Source of the DNA: an uncultured Eggerthellaceae bacterium
GTDB lineage: Bacteria > Actinomycetota > Coriobacteriia > Coriobacteriales > Eggerthellaceae
NCBI GenBank assembly: GCA_947566075.1
Contig: CANOIM010000022.1
Coordinates: 1 to 16,672 of the forward strand
Direction of reading: 5' to 3'
DNA length: 16,672 nucleotides
The notes under the pieces were generated by a model. That model was not told the DNA's origin, made no database searches, and saw only the letters and a program-made list of their open reading frames with translations. This document shows positions 1 to 7,399 of this stretch, piece after piece (position 1 is the first letter of the stretch; each line of letters opens with the position of its first letter). The position numbers and the translations under genes are program-made.

Positions 1-26
1 TGCGGCGCGAGGCCGCGGGAGACTAG
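1..26 (+). CDS. Possible 3' end of an upstream gene
   Basis: One frame reads through the first bases and stops at TAG (24-26), giving the tail RREAAGD. A GC-rich hairpin with a T-run follows within ten bases, as expected for the end of a transcription unit. Too little is visible to identify a product, and the open frame could be chance. Confidence 0.3.
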
Positions 27-33
27 GACGTTC

Positions 34-53
34 CGCCCACGAGGGGCGCTTTT
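34..53 (+). terminator. Possible weak intrinsic terminator
   Basis: A five-pair stem CGCCC (34-38) with GGGCG (44-48) is followed by TTTT at 50-53. It lies just after the presumed end of an upstream gene. The stem is short, so it may be partial or only part of a larger fold. A second inverted repeat (TGCGTCT 55-61 with AGACGCA 72-78) follows directly. Confidence 0.4.
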
Positions 54-91
54 CTGCGTCTTGGGGGCATGAGACGCACAACAGCCAGGAG

Positions 92-112
92 GGGAGCTAC
101 AGGCTCCCTTTT
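92..112 (+). terminator. Intrinsic terminator upstream of the HEAT-icd-acn operon
   Basis: A perfect six-pair stem GGGAGC (92-97) with GCTCCC (103-108), loop of five, is followed immediately by TTTT (109-112). It insulates the operon that starts at 177 from upstream transcription. The promoter of that operon begins within or just after the stem. Confidence 0.65.
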
Positions 113-124
113 CTCATATATAAT
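96..124 (+). promoter_or_regulatory. Promoter of the HEAT-icd-acn operon
   Basis: A perfect -10 box TATAAT lies at 119-124, 52 bases before the start codon at 177. Seventeen bases upstream is GCTACA (96-101), a weak -35 match sharing only the final ACA with the consensus. It falls inside the terminator hairpin. The -10 call is strong, the -35 call is tentative. Confidence 0.55.
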
Positions 125-176
125 GGGAACATCCTGGGGGTCTGTACCCTTTTCCTATGTGTAAGGAGCAATCTGC

Positions 177-782
177 ATGAGCACACGCAGCGATGATGTC
201 AAAGAAGCTGCAGCGGCAGCCATCAAGAACAAGAAGACCTTGGAGAAGCATGTTACGAACCTTGCTGGGTCATCGCGGCGTGACCGTCAGAACTCCGCAG
301 CCATCATCGCTGTTGTTGCCAAGGATTCTCCAGAGAAGGTGGCTCCTTTCACGGTGGATATCATCGATGCTTTGAATCGTCCTGAGGCGCAGACGCGCTG
401 GGAAGTGCTCGATGCCCTAACCGAACTGGTCGCGTTGGATTCCCGTTCTTGTGATAAGGCGCTTCTGGGGGCAGAAACCGCGCTCTTCGATGAAGACTCC
501 GGCCCTCTTCGGCTGTCCGCAGTGCGCTTCCTCTGCGCACTGGGGTCTACCACCGAGAACCGTTCTGAGAAGGTCTGGCCGCTTCTGGACGAGGCTATCC
601 AGTGCTATCACGGGGATCTGGAGTTCCTGGATATGCTGGTGGCAGTGATAGACTTCTCCTCCGGCAAGCTGGCACCCCAGGTGAAGGAAGAGCTGGCCGC
701 CCGTATGAAGTTCGACGCTGAGAACGGTAAGGGCCAGCTAGGCAAACGAGCCGCTCAAATAGAAGAGAACCTTTCAAAGTAG
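177..782 (+). CDS. Small HEAT/ARM-like helical repeat protein, first gene of the icd-acn operon
   Basis: A 201-residue soluble protein with no signal peptide or membrane segment. It is almost all helix, with repeated amphipathic helix pairs at about residues 36-68, 70-104 and 108-142, spaced like HEAT/armadillo repeats. Such folds usually serve protein-protein contact. No catalytic motif is visible. The start is ATG with AAGGAG at 163-168, eight bases upstream. It is the promoter-proximal gene and ends nine bases before isocitrate dehydrogenase, whose ribosome binding site (AGGGAG, 781-786) overlaps this gene's TAG. Co-expression with the two enzymes is therefore likely. A role as a scaffold or regulator of them is only inference. 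I do not recognise a named family. Confidence 0.8.
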   Translation: MSTRSDDVKEAAAAAIKNKKTLEKHVTNLAGSSRRDRQNSAAIIAVVAKDSPEKVAPFTVDIIDALNRPEAQTRWEVLDALTELVALDSRSCDKALLGAETALFDEDSGPLRLSAVRFLCALGSTTENRSEKVWPLLDEAIQCYHGDLEFLDMLVAVIDFSSGKLAPQVKEELAARMKFDAENGKGQLGKRAAQIEENLSK

Positions 783-791
783 GGAGACAAT

Positions 792-1880
792 ATGACGCGT
801 CACGAAGTGGTGCTCATCCCGGGTGACGGGATAGGGCCTGAAACCTCTGCGGCCATGCAGGAAGTCGTCGCGGCCAGCGGCGCTCAGATAGACTGGATCA
901 TCGCGAAGGCGGGTGCTGCTGTCATAGATGAATTCGGCACCCCTCTTCCCGATGAGACCATCGAGGCCATCAAGCAGTACAAGGTGGCCATCAAGGGGCC
1001 CGTTACCACGCCAGTGGGAACGGGTTTCCGCAGTGTGAATGTGGCTCTGCGCAAGACACTGGACCTGTACACGAACCTGCGCCCGGTCATGTCCATTCCC
1101 GGCGCAGGCGGCCGCTATGATGACGCAGACCTCATCGTGGTGCGCGAGAACACCGAAGACCTTTATGCGGGCATCGAATTCGAAGAGGGAACGGAAGAGG
1201 CCCTGGAGCTCATCAGCTTCATAGACAAGATGGGCAAGGGCTCCATTCGGAAGGATTCCGGCATATCCATCAAGCCCATCTCCGTGACCGCCACGCGCAA
1301 CATAGTGCAGTTCGCCTTCGACTACGCCCAGAAGCATGGCCGCTCCAAGGTGACCGCCGTGCACAAGGCCAACATCATGAAGCACTCCGATGGGCTGTTC
1401 CTGCAGGAGGCGCGGGAAGTGGCGAAGGCCTATGAAGGCAAGATCGGCTTCGATGACCGCATCATCGATGCCTTCTGCATGAACATGGTGATGGATCCGT
1501 CCCAGTTCGATGTCATCGTATTCCCGAACCTCTATGGGGATATAGCCTCTGACCTGGCAGCGGGGCTCGTGGGTGGCTTGGGGATAGCCCCGGGTGCGAA
1601 CATCGGCAAGGAATACGCTGTCTTCGAGGCCGTTCATGGCTCTGCCCCTGACATCGCTGGCAAGAATCTGGCGAACCCCACGGCCGAGATATTGTCTGCG
1701 GCCATGATGCTTGATCATTTGGGAGAGCAACAGGCGGCGGAGCGCATCCGCGCGGCCATTCGGGCAGTCTATGCCCAGGGCCAGGTGCTCACGGGAGATA
1801 TCCGCCGGGCTGAAGGTCAGGCCAAGGCTCCGGCCAGCACCACGGAATTCACCCAAGCAGTCGTAGCTCAGATGGCATAG
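792..1880 (+). CDS. icd: NAD-dependent isocitrate dehydrogenase
   Basis: Oxidises and decarboxylates isocitrate to 2-oxoglutarate in the cytoplasm (citric acid cycle, glutamate supply). The 362-residue protein is a short-form member of the beta-decarboxylating dehydrogenase family. Visible features are GDGIGPE (11-17), the substrate loop SVNVALRK (81-88, with S81, N83, R87), R97, R118 in RENTEDLY, K192 in VHKANIMK, and the metal-binding aspartates D226, D250 and D254. SxNxxLR in the substrate loop favours isocitrate over isopropylmalate. In the coenzyme loop HGSAPDIAG, D286 and I287 stand where NADP enzymes such as E. coli Icd have Lys and Tyr, so NAD is the expected coenzyme. The ribosome binding site AGGGAG (781-786) overlaps the previous stop, and aconitase follows after 11 bases. 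A homoisocitrate or tartrate substrate is less likely given the aconitase neighbour. Confidence 0.92.
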   Translation: MTRHEVVLIPGDGIGPETSAAMQEVVAASGAQIDWIIAKAGAAVIDEFGTPLPDETIEAIKQYKVAIKGPVTTPVGTGFRSVNVALRKTLDLYTNLRPVMSIPGAGGRYDDADLIVVRENTEDLYAGIEFEEGTEEALELISFIDKMGKGSIRKDSGISIKPISVTATRNIVQFAFDYAQKHGRSKVTAVHKANIMKHSDGLFLQEAREVAKAYEGKIGFDDRIIDAFCMNMVMDPSQFDVIVFPNLYGDIASDLAAGLVGGLGIAPGANIGKEYAVFEAVHGSAPDIAGKNLANPTAEILSAAMMLDHLGEQQAAERIRAAIRAVYAQGQVLTGDIRRAEGQAKAPASTTEFTQAVVAQMA

Positions 1881-1891
1881 AGAGGATCTTC

Positions 1892-4540
1892 ATGGCAGAC
1901 CGTTTCGCATCAACGCTCAAGGTCAATGGGCAGGAATACGCTTACTTCCCCATCGATCAGATAGAAGGGGCTGAGAAGCTTCCGTTCTCGCTCAAGGTGG
2001 TATTAGAGAACGTCCTGCGCAACGTTGATGATGAGGCAGCCGCTGCTTCCATGGCGAAGCGCATCGTCAGCGCTGCTCAAGCGGGCCAGGCAGGGGATGA
2101 AGTGGAATTCATGCCCGCCCGCGTTCTGTACCAGGACCTGACGGGTGTCCCTGTGTTCGTTGACTTCGCCGTCATGCGCGAGGCCTTCGCCGCCTTGGGG
2201 GGAGACCCGGCCCGCATCAACCCGAACATCCCCTGTGACCTTGTGATCGACCATTCGGTCATCGCTGACGTTGCGGGTACGCCGGAGGCTTTCGCTGAGA
2301 ATACCCGCATCGAATTCGAGCGCAACCAAGAGCGCTACGAGTTCTTCAAATGGGCTCAGTCCTCCTTCAAGAATGTGCGCATCGTGCCTCCTGAGCAGGG
2401 CATCTGCCATCAGCTGAACATCGAATGCTTTGCGAACGTGGTCACGGCTGCTGCAGATGATGCGGGCAGGAGCGTTGCCTATTTCGATACGCTGGTGGGT
2501 ACGGATTCCCATACCCCCACCGCCAATGGCATCGGCGTGCTGGGTTGGGGCGTGGGCGGCATCGAAGCCGAGGCTGCGGCTTTGGGTCAGCCCATCACTA
2601 CGCTGGTGCCGAAGGTCATCGGCATGCATCTGACCGGTCAGTTGGCCCCGGGCGTATCTGCCATGGACGTCTCGCTCACCTTCGCTGAGCTCCTGCGCGC
2701 CCAGGGCGTGGTGGGCTGCTTCGTGGAATGCTTCGGACCAGGAACGAAGGCGCTCTCCGCCCAACAGCGGGCAGCCATCTCCAATATGACGCCTGAATAC
2801 GGCAGCACCTGCACGCTCTTCCCCACGGATGAGCGCACGCTGGAGTTCTTGCGGGCTGCAGGTCGCGCGGAGGATCAGATAGCCTTGGTTGAGGCCTATG
2901 CCCAGGCCCAGGGGTTCTGGAATAGCGAAGATGCGGCAGGCCGTTCGTACGCGGATGTTCTAGAGCTTGACCTCTCTTCCATCCAGCCCAGCGTGTCCGG
3001 GCCTTCGCGGCCCCATGACCGCATGGATCTGGCGGACGTCCATGGGCGCTTCTGTGAGCTTTGCGAAGAGCGGGGTTTGAGCCGTGCGCCGCACACCATT
3101 CAGATGAAGGGGCAAGCTTGCCAGGTGACTGATGGCAGCATCGCCATTGCGGCGGTGACCAGCTGCACCACGGCCACTGACCCTGAGATGATGGTCCAGG
3201 CGGGGCTTCTGGCCAAGCATGCTGCGGAACGCGGCTTGCATGCGAAGCCTTGGGTGAAGACCATCTTGGCACCGGGAAGCCATGCCACGGAATTGCTGCT
3301 GGAACGGGCAGGCTGCAAGGAAGCCCTGGAGCAGGTGGGCTTCTATACCTGCGGCTTCGGCTGCATGAGCTGCATCGGCAATTCCGGCCCGCTGGACGCA
3401 CCCATGCATGAGGTGGCTGACCAGGTTGAGCTGACCAGCGTGCTTTCTGGTAACCGCAACTTCGAGGGCCGCATCTCTCCAGACGTTTCGCAGAACTACC
3501 TGACCACCCCGGCCCATGTCATCGCCTACGCGCTGCTGGGCACCATGGATGCTGACATCACCACGGCTCCGCTGGGGCAAGACGCGGAAGGCAATGACGT
3601 CTTCCTGGCAGATATCATGCCTGACCAGGCAGAGGTGGATGCGCTCGTGCGCGCCCATGTGACAGCTGACCTCTACGCCCAGGGCACCGAGGGGATGTAC
3701 GAAGGGGATGCTCAGTGGCAGGCGCTTACAGCAGACGCCACGGAAGCCTTCGCTTGGGCGGAAGGCTCCACCTATGTGCGCCGTCCCACTTTCTTTGATG
3801 ACATGACCTCTGATGGAAGCGCTCCGGGCACCATAGAAGGGGCTCGCGCGTTGCTCTTCTTGGGTGATTTCATCACCACTGACCACATCTCACCGGCGGG
3901 GGCCATCGCCTTGGATTCCCCGGCGGCTGACTACCTGCGCCAGCGTGGCGTGGCAGAGGCTGCTTTCAACACCTACGGTAGCCGAAGGGGCAACCATGAG
4001 GTGATGGCTCGCGGCACCTTCGCCAATGTGAAGCTGGTGAACAAGCTGGCCGAAGGCCGCAAAGGCGGTTGGACGCGGGATATGCTGACCGGCGAGGTGT
4101 CCACCGTGTTCGCCACCGCTGAGCATTACATGGCCGAAGGGGTGCCTGCCATCGTCATTGCGGGCAAGATGTACGGCAGCGGGTCATCCCGGGACTGGGC
4201 TGCGAAGGGGCCGAAGCTCCTGGGCGTTCGCGCGGTCATCGCTGAGAGCTACGAGCGCATCCATCGTTCCAACCTGATCGGCATGGGCATCCTGCCGCTC
4301 CAGTTCAAGGAAGGCGAAAGCGCTGAGACCCATGGGCTGACGGGCAGTGAGGCGTTCAGCATACAAGGGGTTGACTTCTCCGCAGGCCTGCCGAACCCCT
4401 CAGAGGTTACGGTGACATTCATCCGGCCTGACGGGAGCCAAGGCAGCTTCCAGGCTGTAGTGCGCGTGGATACCCCCACCGAAGGGGCTTACTTCTCCAA
4501 CGGTGGCATCCTGCAATACGTGCTGCGTTCGCTGGTCTAG
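1892..4540 (+). CDS. acnA: Aconitate hydratase, AcnA/IRP1 type
   Basis: Interconverts citrate and isocitrate through cis-aconitate, feeding the isocitrate dehydrogenase encoded just upstream. At 882 residues it is close to the usual AcnA length (about 890) and full-length. The [4Fe-4S] ligands are C425, C491 and C494 (GFGCMSCIGN); the 66-residue gap matches the AcnA/IRP1 pattern. Also present are GTDSHTPTANG (from 203), NRNFEGR (521-527), a swivel-domain stretch LGDFITTDHISPAG, and the catalytic-serine region GSGSSRDW (762-769). One oddity is that the signature around the first cysteine reads SCTTATDP instead of the usual SCTNTSNP, so the conserved Asn is Thr (T427). The ribosome binding site AGAGGAT lies at 1881-1887. 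It is the last gene of the operon. Confidence 0.95.
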   Translation: MADRFASTLKVNGQEYAYFPIDQIEGAEKLPFSLKVVLENVLRNVDDEAAAASMAKRIVSAAQAGQAGDEVEFMPARVLYQDLTGVPVFVDFAVMREAFAALGGDPARINPNIPCDLVIDHSVIADVAGTPEAFAENTRIEFERNQERYEFFKWAQSSFKNVRIVPPEQGICHQLNIECFANVVTAAADDAGRSVAYFDTLVGTDSHTPTANGIGVLGWGVGGIEAEAAALGQPITTLVPKVIGMHLTGQLAPGVSAMDVSLTFAELLRAQGVVGCFVECFGPGTKALSAQQRAAISNMTPEYGSTCTLFPTDERTLEFLRAAGRAEDQIALVEAYAQAQGFWNSEDAAGRSYADVLELDLSSIQPSVSGPSRPHDRMDLADVHGRFCELCEERGLSRAPHTIQMKGQACQVTDGSIAIAAVTSCTTATDPEMMVQAGLLAKHAAERGLHAKPWVKTILAPGSHATELLLERAGCKEALEQVGFYTCGFGCMSCIGNSGPLDAPMHEVADQVELTSVLSGNRNFEGRISPDVSQNYLTTPAHVIAYALLGTMDADITTAPLGQDAEGNDVFLADIMPDQAEVDALVRAHVTADLYAQGTEGMYEGDAQWQALTADATEAFAWAEGSTYVRRPTFFDDMTSDGSAPGTIEGARALLFLGDFITTDHISPAGAIALDSPAADYLRQRGVAEAAFNTYGSRRGNHEVMARGTFANVKLVNKLAEGRKGGWTRDMLTGEVSTVFATAEHYMAEGVPAIVIAGKMYGSGSSRDWAAKGPKLLGVRAVIAESYERIHRSNLIGMGILPLQFKEGESAETHGLTGSEAFSIQGVDFSAGLPNPSEVTVTFIRPDGSQGSFQAVVRVDTPTEGAYFSNGGILQYVLRSLV

Positions 4541-4551
4541 CCAAGGAGTCA

Positions 4552-4585
4552 CGGGACATGGTGTACCATGTCCCGAAACCTTTTT
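4552..4585 (+). terminator. Perfect 10-bp hairpin after acnA, probable terminator or attenuator
   Basis: CGGGACATGG (4552-4561) pairs perfectly with CCATGTCCCG (4566-4575) around a TGTA loop. T5 follows at 4581-4585 after five unpaired bases. The stem is strong, but the T-run sits farther away than in a textbook terminator. No promoter is evident between it and the next gene at 4604, so partial read-through is plausible. Confidence 0.6.
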
Positions 4586-4603
4586 CGATCATAGGAGACG
4601 CAG

Positions 4604-6547
4604 GTGGCATCAGGACTCGAATCCCTTCTGGAGGCGCTCCAGAACTCTGGCATGAACACCGAAGGTATCGGTGGCAAAGAAGGCGCTTCCTCGGCAGAGC
4701 CGGGAAGCGCTGGCAATGGGGGTGGCGGCGCAGGTGGCCGAAAGGGCCGCGGCGGCAAGGGGGGAGACGTTCCCCACATAGACTTCTCGTTCTTGGAAGA
4801 GGTCCATGGCCCCAAGAGCAAAGCAGGCTGGGTCATCCTGGCCATTGTGGCGGTGTTGGTGATCGCGGCCGCCTATTGGTGGTTCCACCCGGCCATCAGC
4901 CTGAATTCCGTTGACCTTTGGATGTTCATCGGGCTGATCTGCCTGATCCTGGCTGCCTTCTTCTATATGCGTCGCATGGCCTACAAGAACGGTCAGGGGA
5001 AGTTCGAGAAGAGCCCCAGCAAGGAGAAGCGCTCGACCGTCCTCATGGCCATCCCGCTGGCTGTCATCCTGGTGGGCGTGCTGGGGGCAGTTATGTCCAA
5101 CGCCATCATCCCCGGTAACGCCGAGAAGTATTCGAACGTGCTCCAGACGGACACGCTTGATTTCGCCCAGGACATCCATGAGGTGAACTACTCTGAGATC
5201 CCGGTGATCGACCGCGACTCTGCCATCCTCATCGGTGACCGTGAGATGGGCTCCATCCCCGAATACGTGAGCCAGTTCGAGATATCCCCGCTCTACAGTC
5301 AGATCAACTACAAGGGTACGCCCGTGCGCGTCAGCCCGCTGAACTACGCTGACCTGTTCAAGTGGTTCACGAACCGCGAAGGTGGCATCCCGGCCTATTC
5401 ACTGGTGAACATGACCACCCAAGACGCAGAGATCGTGCGCCTGGGCGACAACCCCATCTACTATTCCCAAAGCGAACCGCTGGCCCGTAACATTGACCGC
5501 TACGTGCAGCTCAAATACCCCTTCTATATCTTCGATGAGCTCTCCTTCGAGATAGACGAAGAGGGCAAGCCCTGGTGGATCTGCCCTGTGCGCACGTTCA
5601 CCATCGGCCTGTTCGGTGGCTACACCATTGACCGCGTCATCCTCTGCAACGCCACCACTGGCGAATGCACGGAGATGTCTGTGGGTGAGGTGCCTCAATG
5701 GGTTGACCGGGTGTATCCGGCGGAGCTGCTGATAGAGCAGTACAACTGGTACGGCGCCTACCACAATGGTTGGCTGAATTCGTTCCTGGGCCAGGAAGGC
5801 GTGGTGCGCACCACGCCGGGTTCTGACGGGTCCCTGGGGTACAACTACATTGCCAAGGATGATGACGTGTGGGTGTATACGGGCGTCACCTCGGCCACGG
5901 CGGATAATTCCATCATCGGGTTCGTCCTGGTGAACCAGCGCACCCAGGATTCGCACTTCTACAGCGTTTCCGGCGCTACGGAAGAATCAGCCCAGAACTC
6001 GGCCGAGGGCCAGGTGCAGAACCTGCGCTACACGGCCACGTTCCCACTGCTTATCAACGTGGCGAACCAGCCCACCTACTTCATGGCCTTGAAGGATGGC
6101 AGCGGCCTGCCGAAGAAATTCGCCATGATAGACATCCAGCGCTACCAGAACGTAGCAGTGGGTGACACGGTGGCTGACACCCAGACAGCCTATGAGGCGC
6201 TGCTGGCCACCAATGGCGTGCTATCCAATGAGACGGACTTGACAGATGTTGAAGAGAAGACGGGTACCATCACGGCCATGGCCCAGGCGGTCGTCGAAGG
6301 CAATTCCCACTTCTACGTGGTGGTGGATGATGAGAATGAGATGTATGACTTCCCGCTGCCAGGGCTGCTGAACATCCTCAAGTACAAGGTGGGAGACCAA
6401 GTCACCTTCACCTACCTGAACACGGGCGGCATCAACCAGGTGTATTCCATCATCGGGCCAGATGGTGAGAAGCAGACGGCCACGGCTGAGAACAACAGCG
6501 AAGAGCAGGCGGTGGATGAATCCGCCGAACAGCAAGCCGCCGCTTGA
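4604..6547 (+). CDS. Multi-pass membrane protein of unknown function with large extracytoplasmic domain
   Basis: A 647-residue protein starting at GTG 4604, with AGGAGA at 4593-4598 five bases upstream. The order is: helical N-terminus (1-18), Gly/Arg/Lys-rich low-complexity segment (about 31-54), three hydrophobic segments (about 74-94, 104-122 and 145-168), then about 470 residues without further membrane segments. With three crossings the large domain probably lies on the side opposite the N-terminus, so outside the cell if the N-terminus is cytoplasmic. Residues 200-535 resemble, from memory, an uncharacterised membrane-protein family of clostridia, with blocks such as KPWWICPVRTFTIGLFGGY (322-340) and VQNLRYTATFPLLINV (471-486). 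Residues about 552-620 look like a small beta-barrel (OB/SH3-like). The tail is Glu/Ala/Gln-rich. No catalytic motif is recognised. The -35 box for rplJ overlaps its stop codon. Confidence 0.85.
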   Translation: MASGLESLLEALQNSGMNTEGIGGKEGASSAEPGSAGNGGGGAGGRKGRGGKGGDVPHIDFSFLEEVHGPKSKAGWVILAIVAVLVIAAAYWWFHPAISLNSVDLWMFIGLICLILAAFFYMRRMAYKNGQGKFEKSPSKEKRSTVLMAIPLAVILVGVLGAVMSNAIIPGNAEKYSNVLQTDTLDFAQDIHEVNYSEIPVIDRDSAILIGDREMGSIPEYVSQFEISPLYSQINYKGTPVRVSPLNYADLFKWFTNREGGIPAYSLVNMTTQDAEIVRLGDNPIYYSQSEPLARNIDRYVQLKYPFYIFDELSFEIDEEGKPWWICPVRTFTIGLFGGYTIDRVILCNATTGECTEMSVGEVPQWVDRVYPAELLIEQYNWYGAYHNGWLNSFLGQEGVVRTTPGSDGSLGYNYIAKDDDVWVYTGVTSATADNSIIGFVLVNQRTQDSHFYSVSGATEESAQNSAEGQVQNLRYTATFPLLINVANQPTYFMALKDGSGLPKKFAMIDIQRYQNVAVGDTVADTQTAYEALLATNGVLSNETDLTDVEEKTGTITAMAQAVVEGNSHFYVVVDDENEMYDFPLPGLLNILKYKVGDQVTFTYLNTGGINQVYSIIGPDGEKQTATAENNSEEQAVDESAEQQAAA

Positions 6548-6571
6548 CAGAGGTAGCGGGTCCGCTATCAT
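6544..6571 (+). promoter_or_regulatory. Promoter of rplJ-rplL
   Basis: A perfect -35 TTGACA (6544-6549) and a -10 TATCAT (6566-6571) are separated by 16 bases. The TGA inside the -35 box is the stop codon of the preceding membrane-protein gene (6545-6547). The start point should fall near 6578, leaving a leader of about 210 bases before rplJ. Confidence 0.75.
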
Positions 6572-6579
6572 ATATAGGC

Positions 6580-6735
6580 TGCTCTTCGGAGCGGCGCTAA
6601 CGAAAGACTAGTTCTGCTGCTTAAGACAGCCGGTACCTGAAAGGGTTTAATCGCGAAAGCGGCCAGCCGAGGTGGTTGTACGACATGACTTGATGTCGGC
6701 CTCCGCCCTGATGTGCGGAGGCCGTTCTCATGTTC
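6580..6735 (+). promoter_or_regulatory. Ribosomal protein L10 leader (autoregulatory mRNA element)
   Basis: The long untranslated region before rplJ carries the conserved L10-leader blocks AAGACAGCCGG (about 6623-6633), GTTTAAT (6645-6651) and CCAGCCGAGGTGG (6663-6674), plus a GNRA hairpin CGC-GAAA-GCG (6652-6661). In characterised bacteria this fold binds the L10(L12)4 complex and represses its own operon. Downstream lies a perfect 10-pair hairpin CGGCCTCCGC (6697-6706) with GCGGAGGCCG (6715-6724). Its first two bases compete with the smaller hairpin CGACAT (6681-6686) with ATGTCG (6693-6698). The hairpin is followed by TTCTCATGTT rather than a clean T-run, so whether it terminates or controls translation is uncertain. 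Outer boundaries are approximate. Confidence 0.82.
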
Positions 6736-6789
6736 GGCCCGGTCAAGTTCGGCAGAACGCTCTTACAAGCGAAGGAGGTGTAACAGCAT

Positions 6790-7311
6790 ATGCCGAACGC
6801 ACAGAACCAAGAGATGCTTGCGAACATCAAGGCAGACTTGGAGGCAAGCGGAGCGGTCTGGGTGGTTGACTATCGCGGCCTCACCGTGAAAGAGATCCAG
6901 CAGCTTCGCCGCAACATCCGTGAAGCAGACGGTCAGATGAAGGTGTACAAGAACACCATCATGCATCTGGCGCTCTCTCAGGAAGAGCTTCCCACCCTTG
7001 ATGACCTGCTGGCGGGGCCGTCAGCCTTCGTCTTCGCGGGTGAAGATGTGGCAGCGTCAGCCAAGGCCGTGAAGGAGTTCGCGAAAGAGAACGAGAACCT
7101 CACCATCAAGGGCGGCCTCATGGATGGCGAAGCCATCAGCGCGGCAGAGGTGGAGGCCATCGCGTCCCTTCCGTCTCGCGAGGTGCTCATGGCGCAGATC
7201 GCTGGTGCTATCAGCGGTGTGGCCCGCGGGCTTGCAACGTCCATCAACGGCGTGCCCAGCGGGATCGCTCAGGCTATCAGCCAGGTGGCCGAGCAAAAGG
7301 AAGCTGCTTAA
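6790..7311 (+). CDS. rplJ: 50S ribosomal protein L10
   Basis: Base of the ribosomal L7/L12 stalk; it anchors L7/L12 dimers to 23S rRNA near L11. The 173-residue length is normal. The N-terminal RNA-binding domain shows VVDYRGLTVKEIQQLRR (25-41) and KVYKNTIMHLAL (51-62). The C-terminal helix that carries L12 is about residues 131-170. A strong AAGGAGGT (6772-6779) precedes ATG by ten bases. It is the first gene after the L10 leader and is probably autoregulated through it. Confidence 0.96.
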   Translation: MPNAQNQEMLANIKADLEASGAVWVVDYRGLTVKEIQQLRRNIREADGQMKVYKNTIMHLALSQEELPTLDDLLAGPSAFVFAGEDVAASAKAVKEFAKENENLTIKGGLMDGEAISAAEVEAIASLPSREVLMAQIAGAISGVARGLATSINGVPSGIAQAISQVAEQKEAA

Positions 7312-7328
7312 AAGGGCAGGTTTCCCGG

Positions 7329-7344
7329 GCGGCCTAGTGGCCGC
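7329..7344 (+). other. Small hairpin between rplJ and rplL
   Basis: GCGGCC (7329-7334) pairs with GGCCGC (7339-7344) across a TAGT loop, in the 88-base spacer of the operon. There is no T-run, so it is not a full terminator. It could be a processing or stability element that helps set the L12 excess over L10; that role is inference. Confidence 0.4.
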
Positions 7345-7399
7345 GTGAAAGAACAAGATGAGCCAGGCGAAGGGCTTGGCCAACCGAAAGGAATGAACA

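Noticed and set aside
774..1856. Long open frame (360 codons) on the minus strand
   Set aside because: It lies fully antisense to icd, whose motifs are unmistakable. The frame has no recognisable domain and no ribosome binding site, and is a by-product of GC-rich codon structure.
2960..3886. Long open frame (308 codons) on the minus strand inside acnA
   Set aside because: It is antisense to conserved aconitase motifs and has low-quality His/Arg-rich composition. The same applies to minus-strand frames at 2003-2764 and 2676-3401.
4595..4640. tRNA T-arm-like string (GATTCGAGTCC on the minus strand)
   Set aside because: The stem around the loop does not pair properly and no acceptor, D or anticodon arms are found. 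The stretch codes for the N-terminus of the membrane protein.
4558..4914. A 118-codon plus-strand frame starting inside the post-acnA hairpin, with AAGGAG upstream
   Set aside because: It overlaps the membrane-protein gene in another frame and is Arg/Trp-rich without conserved pattern. The start codon is buried in the perfect hairpin stem.
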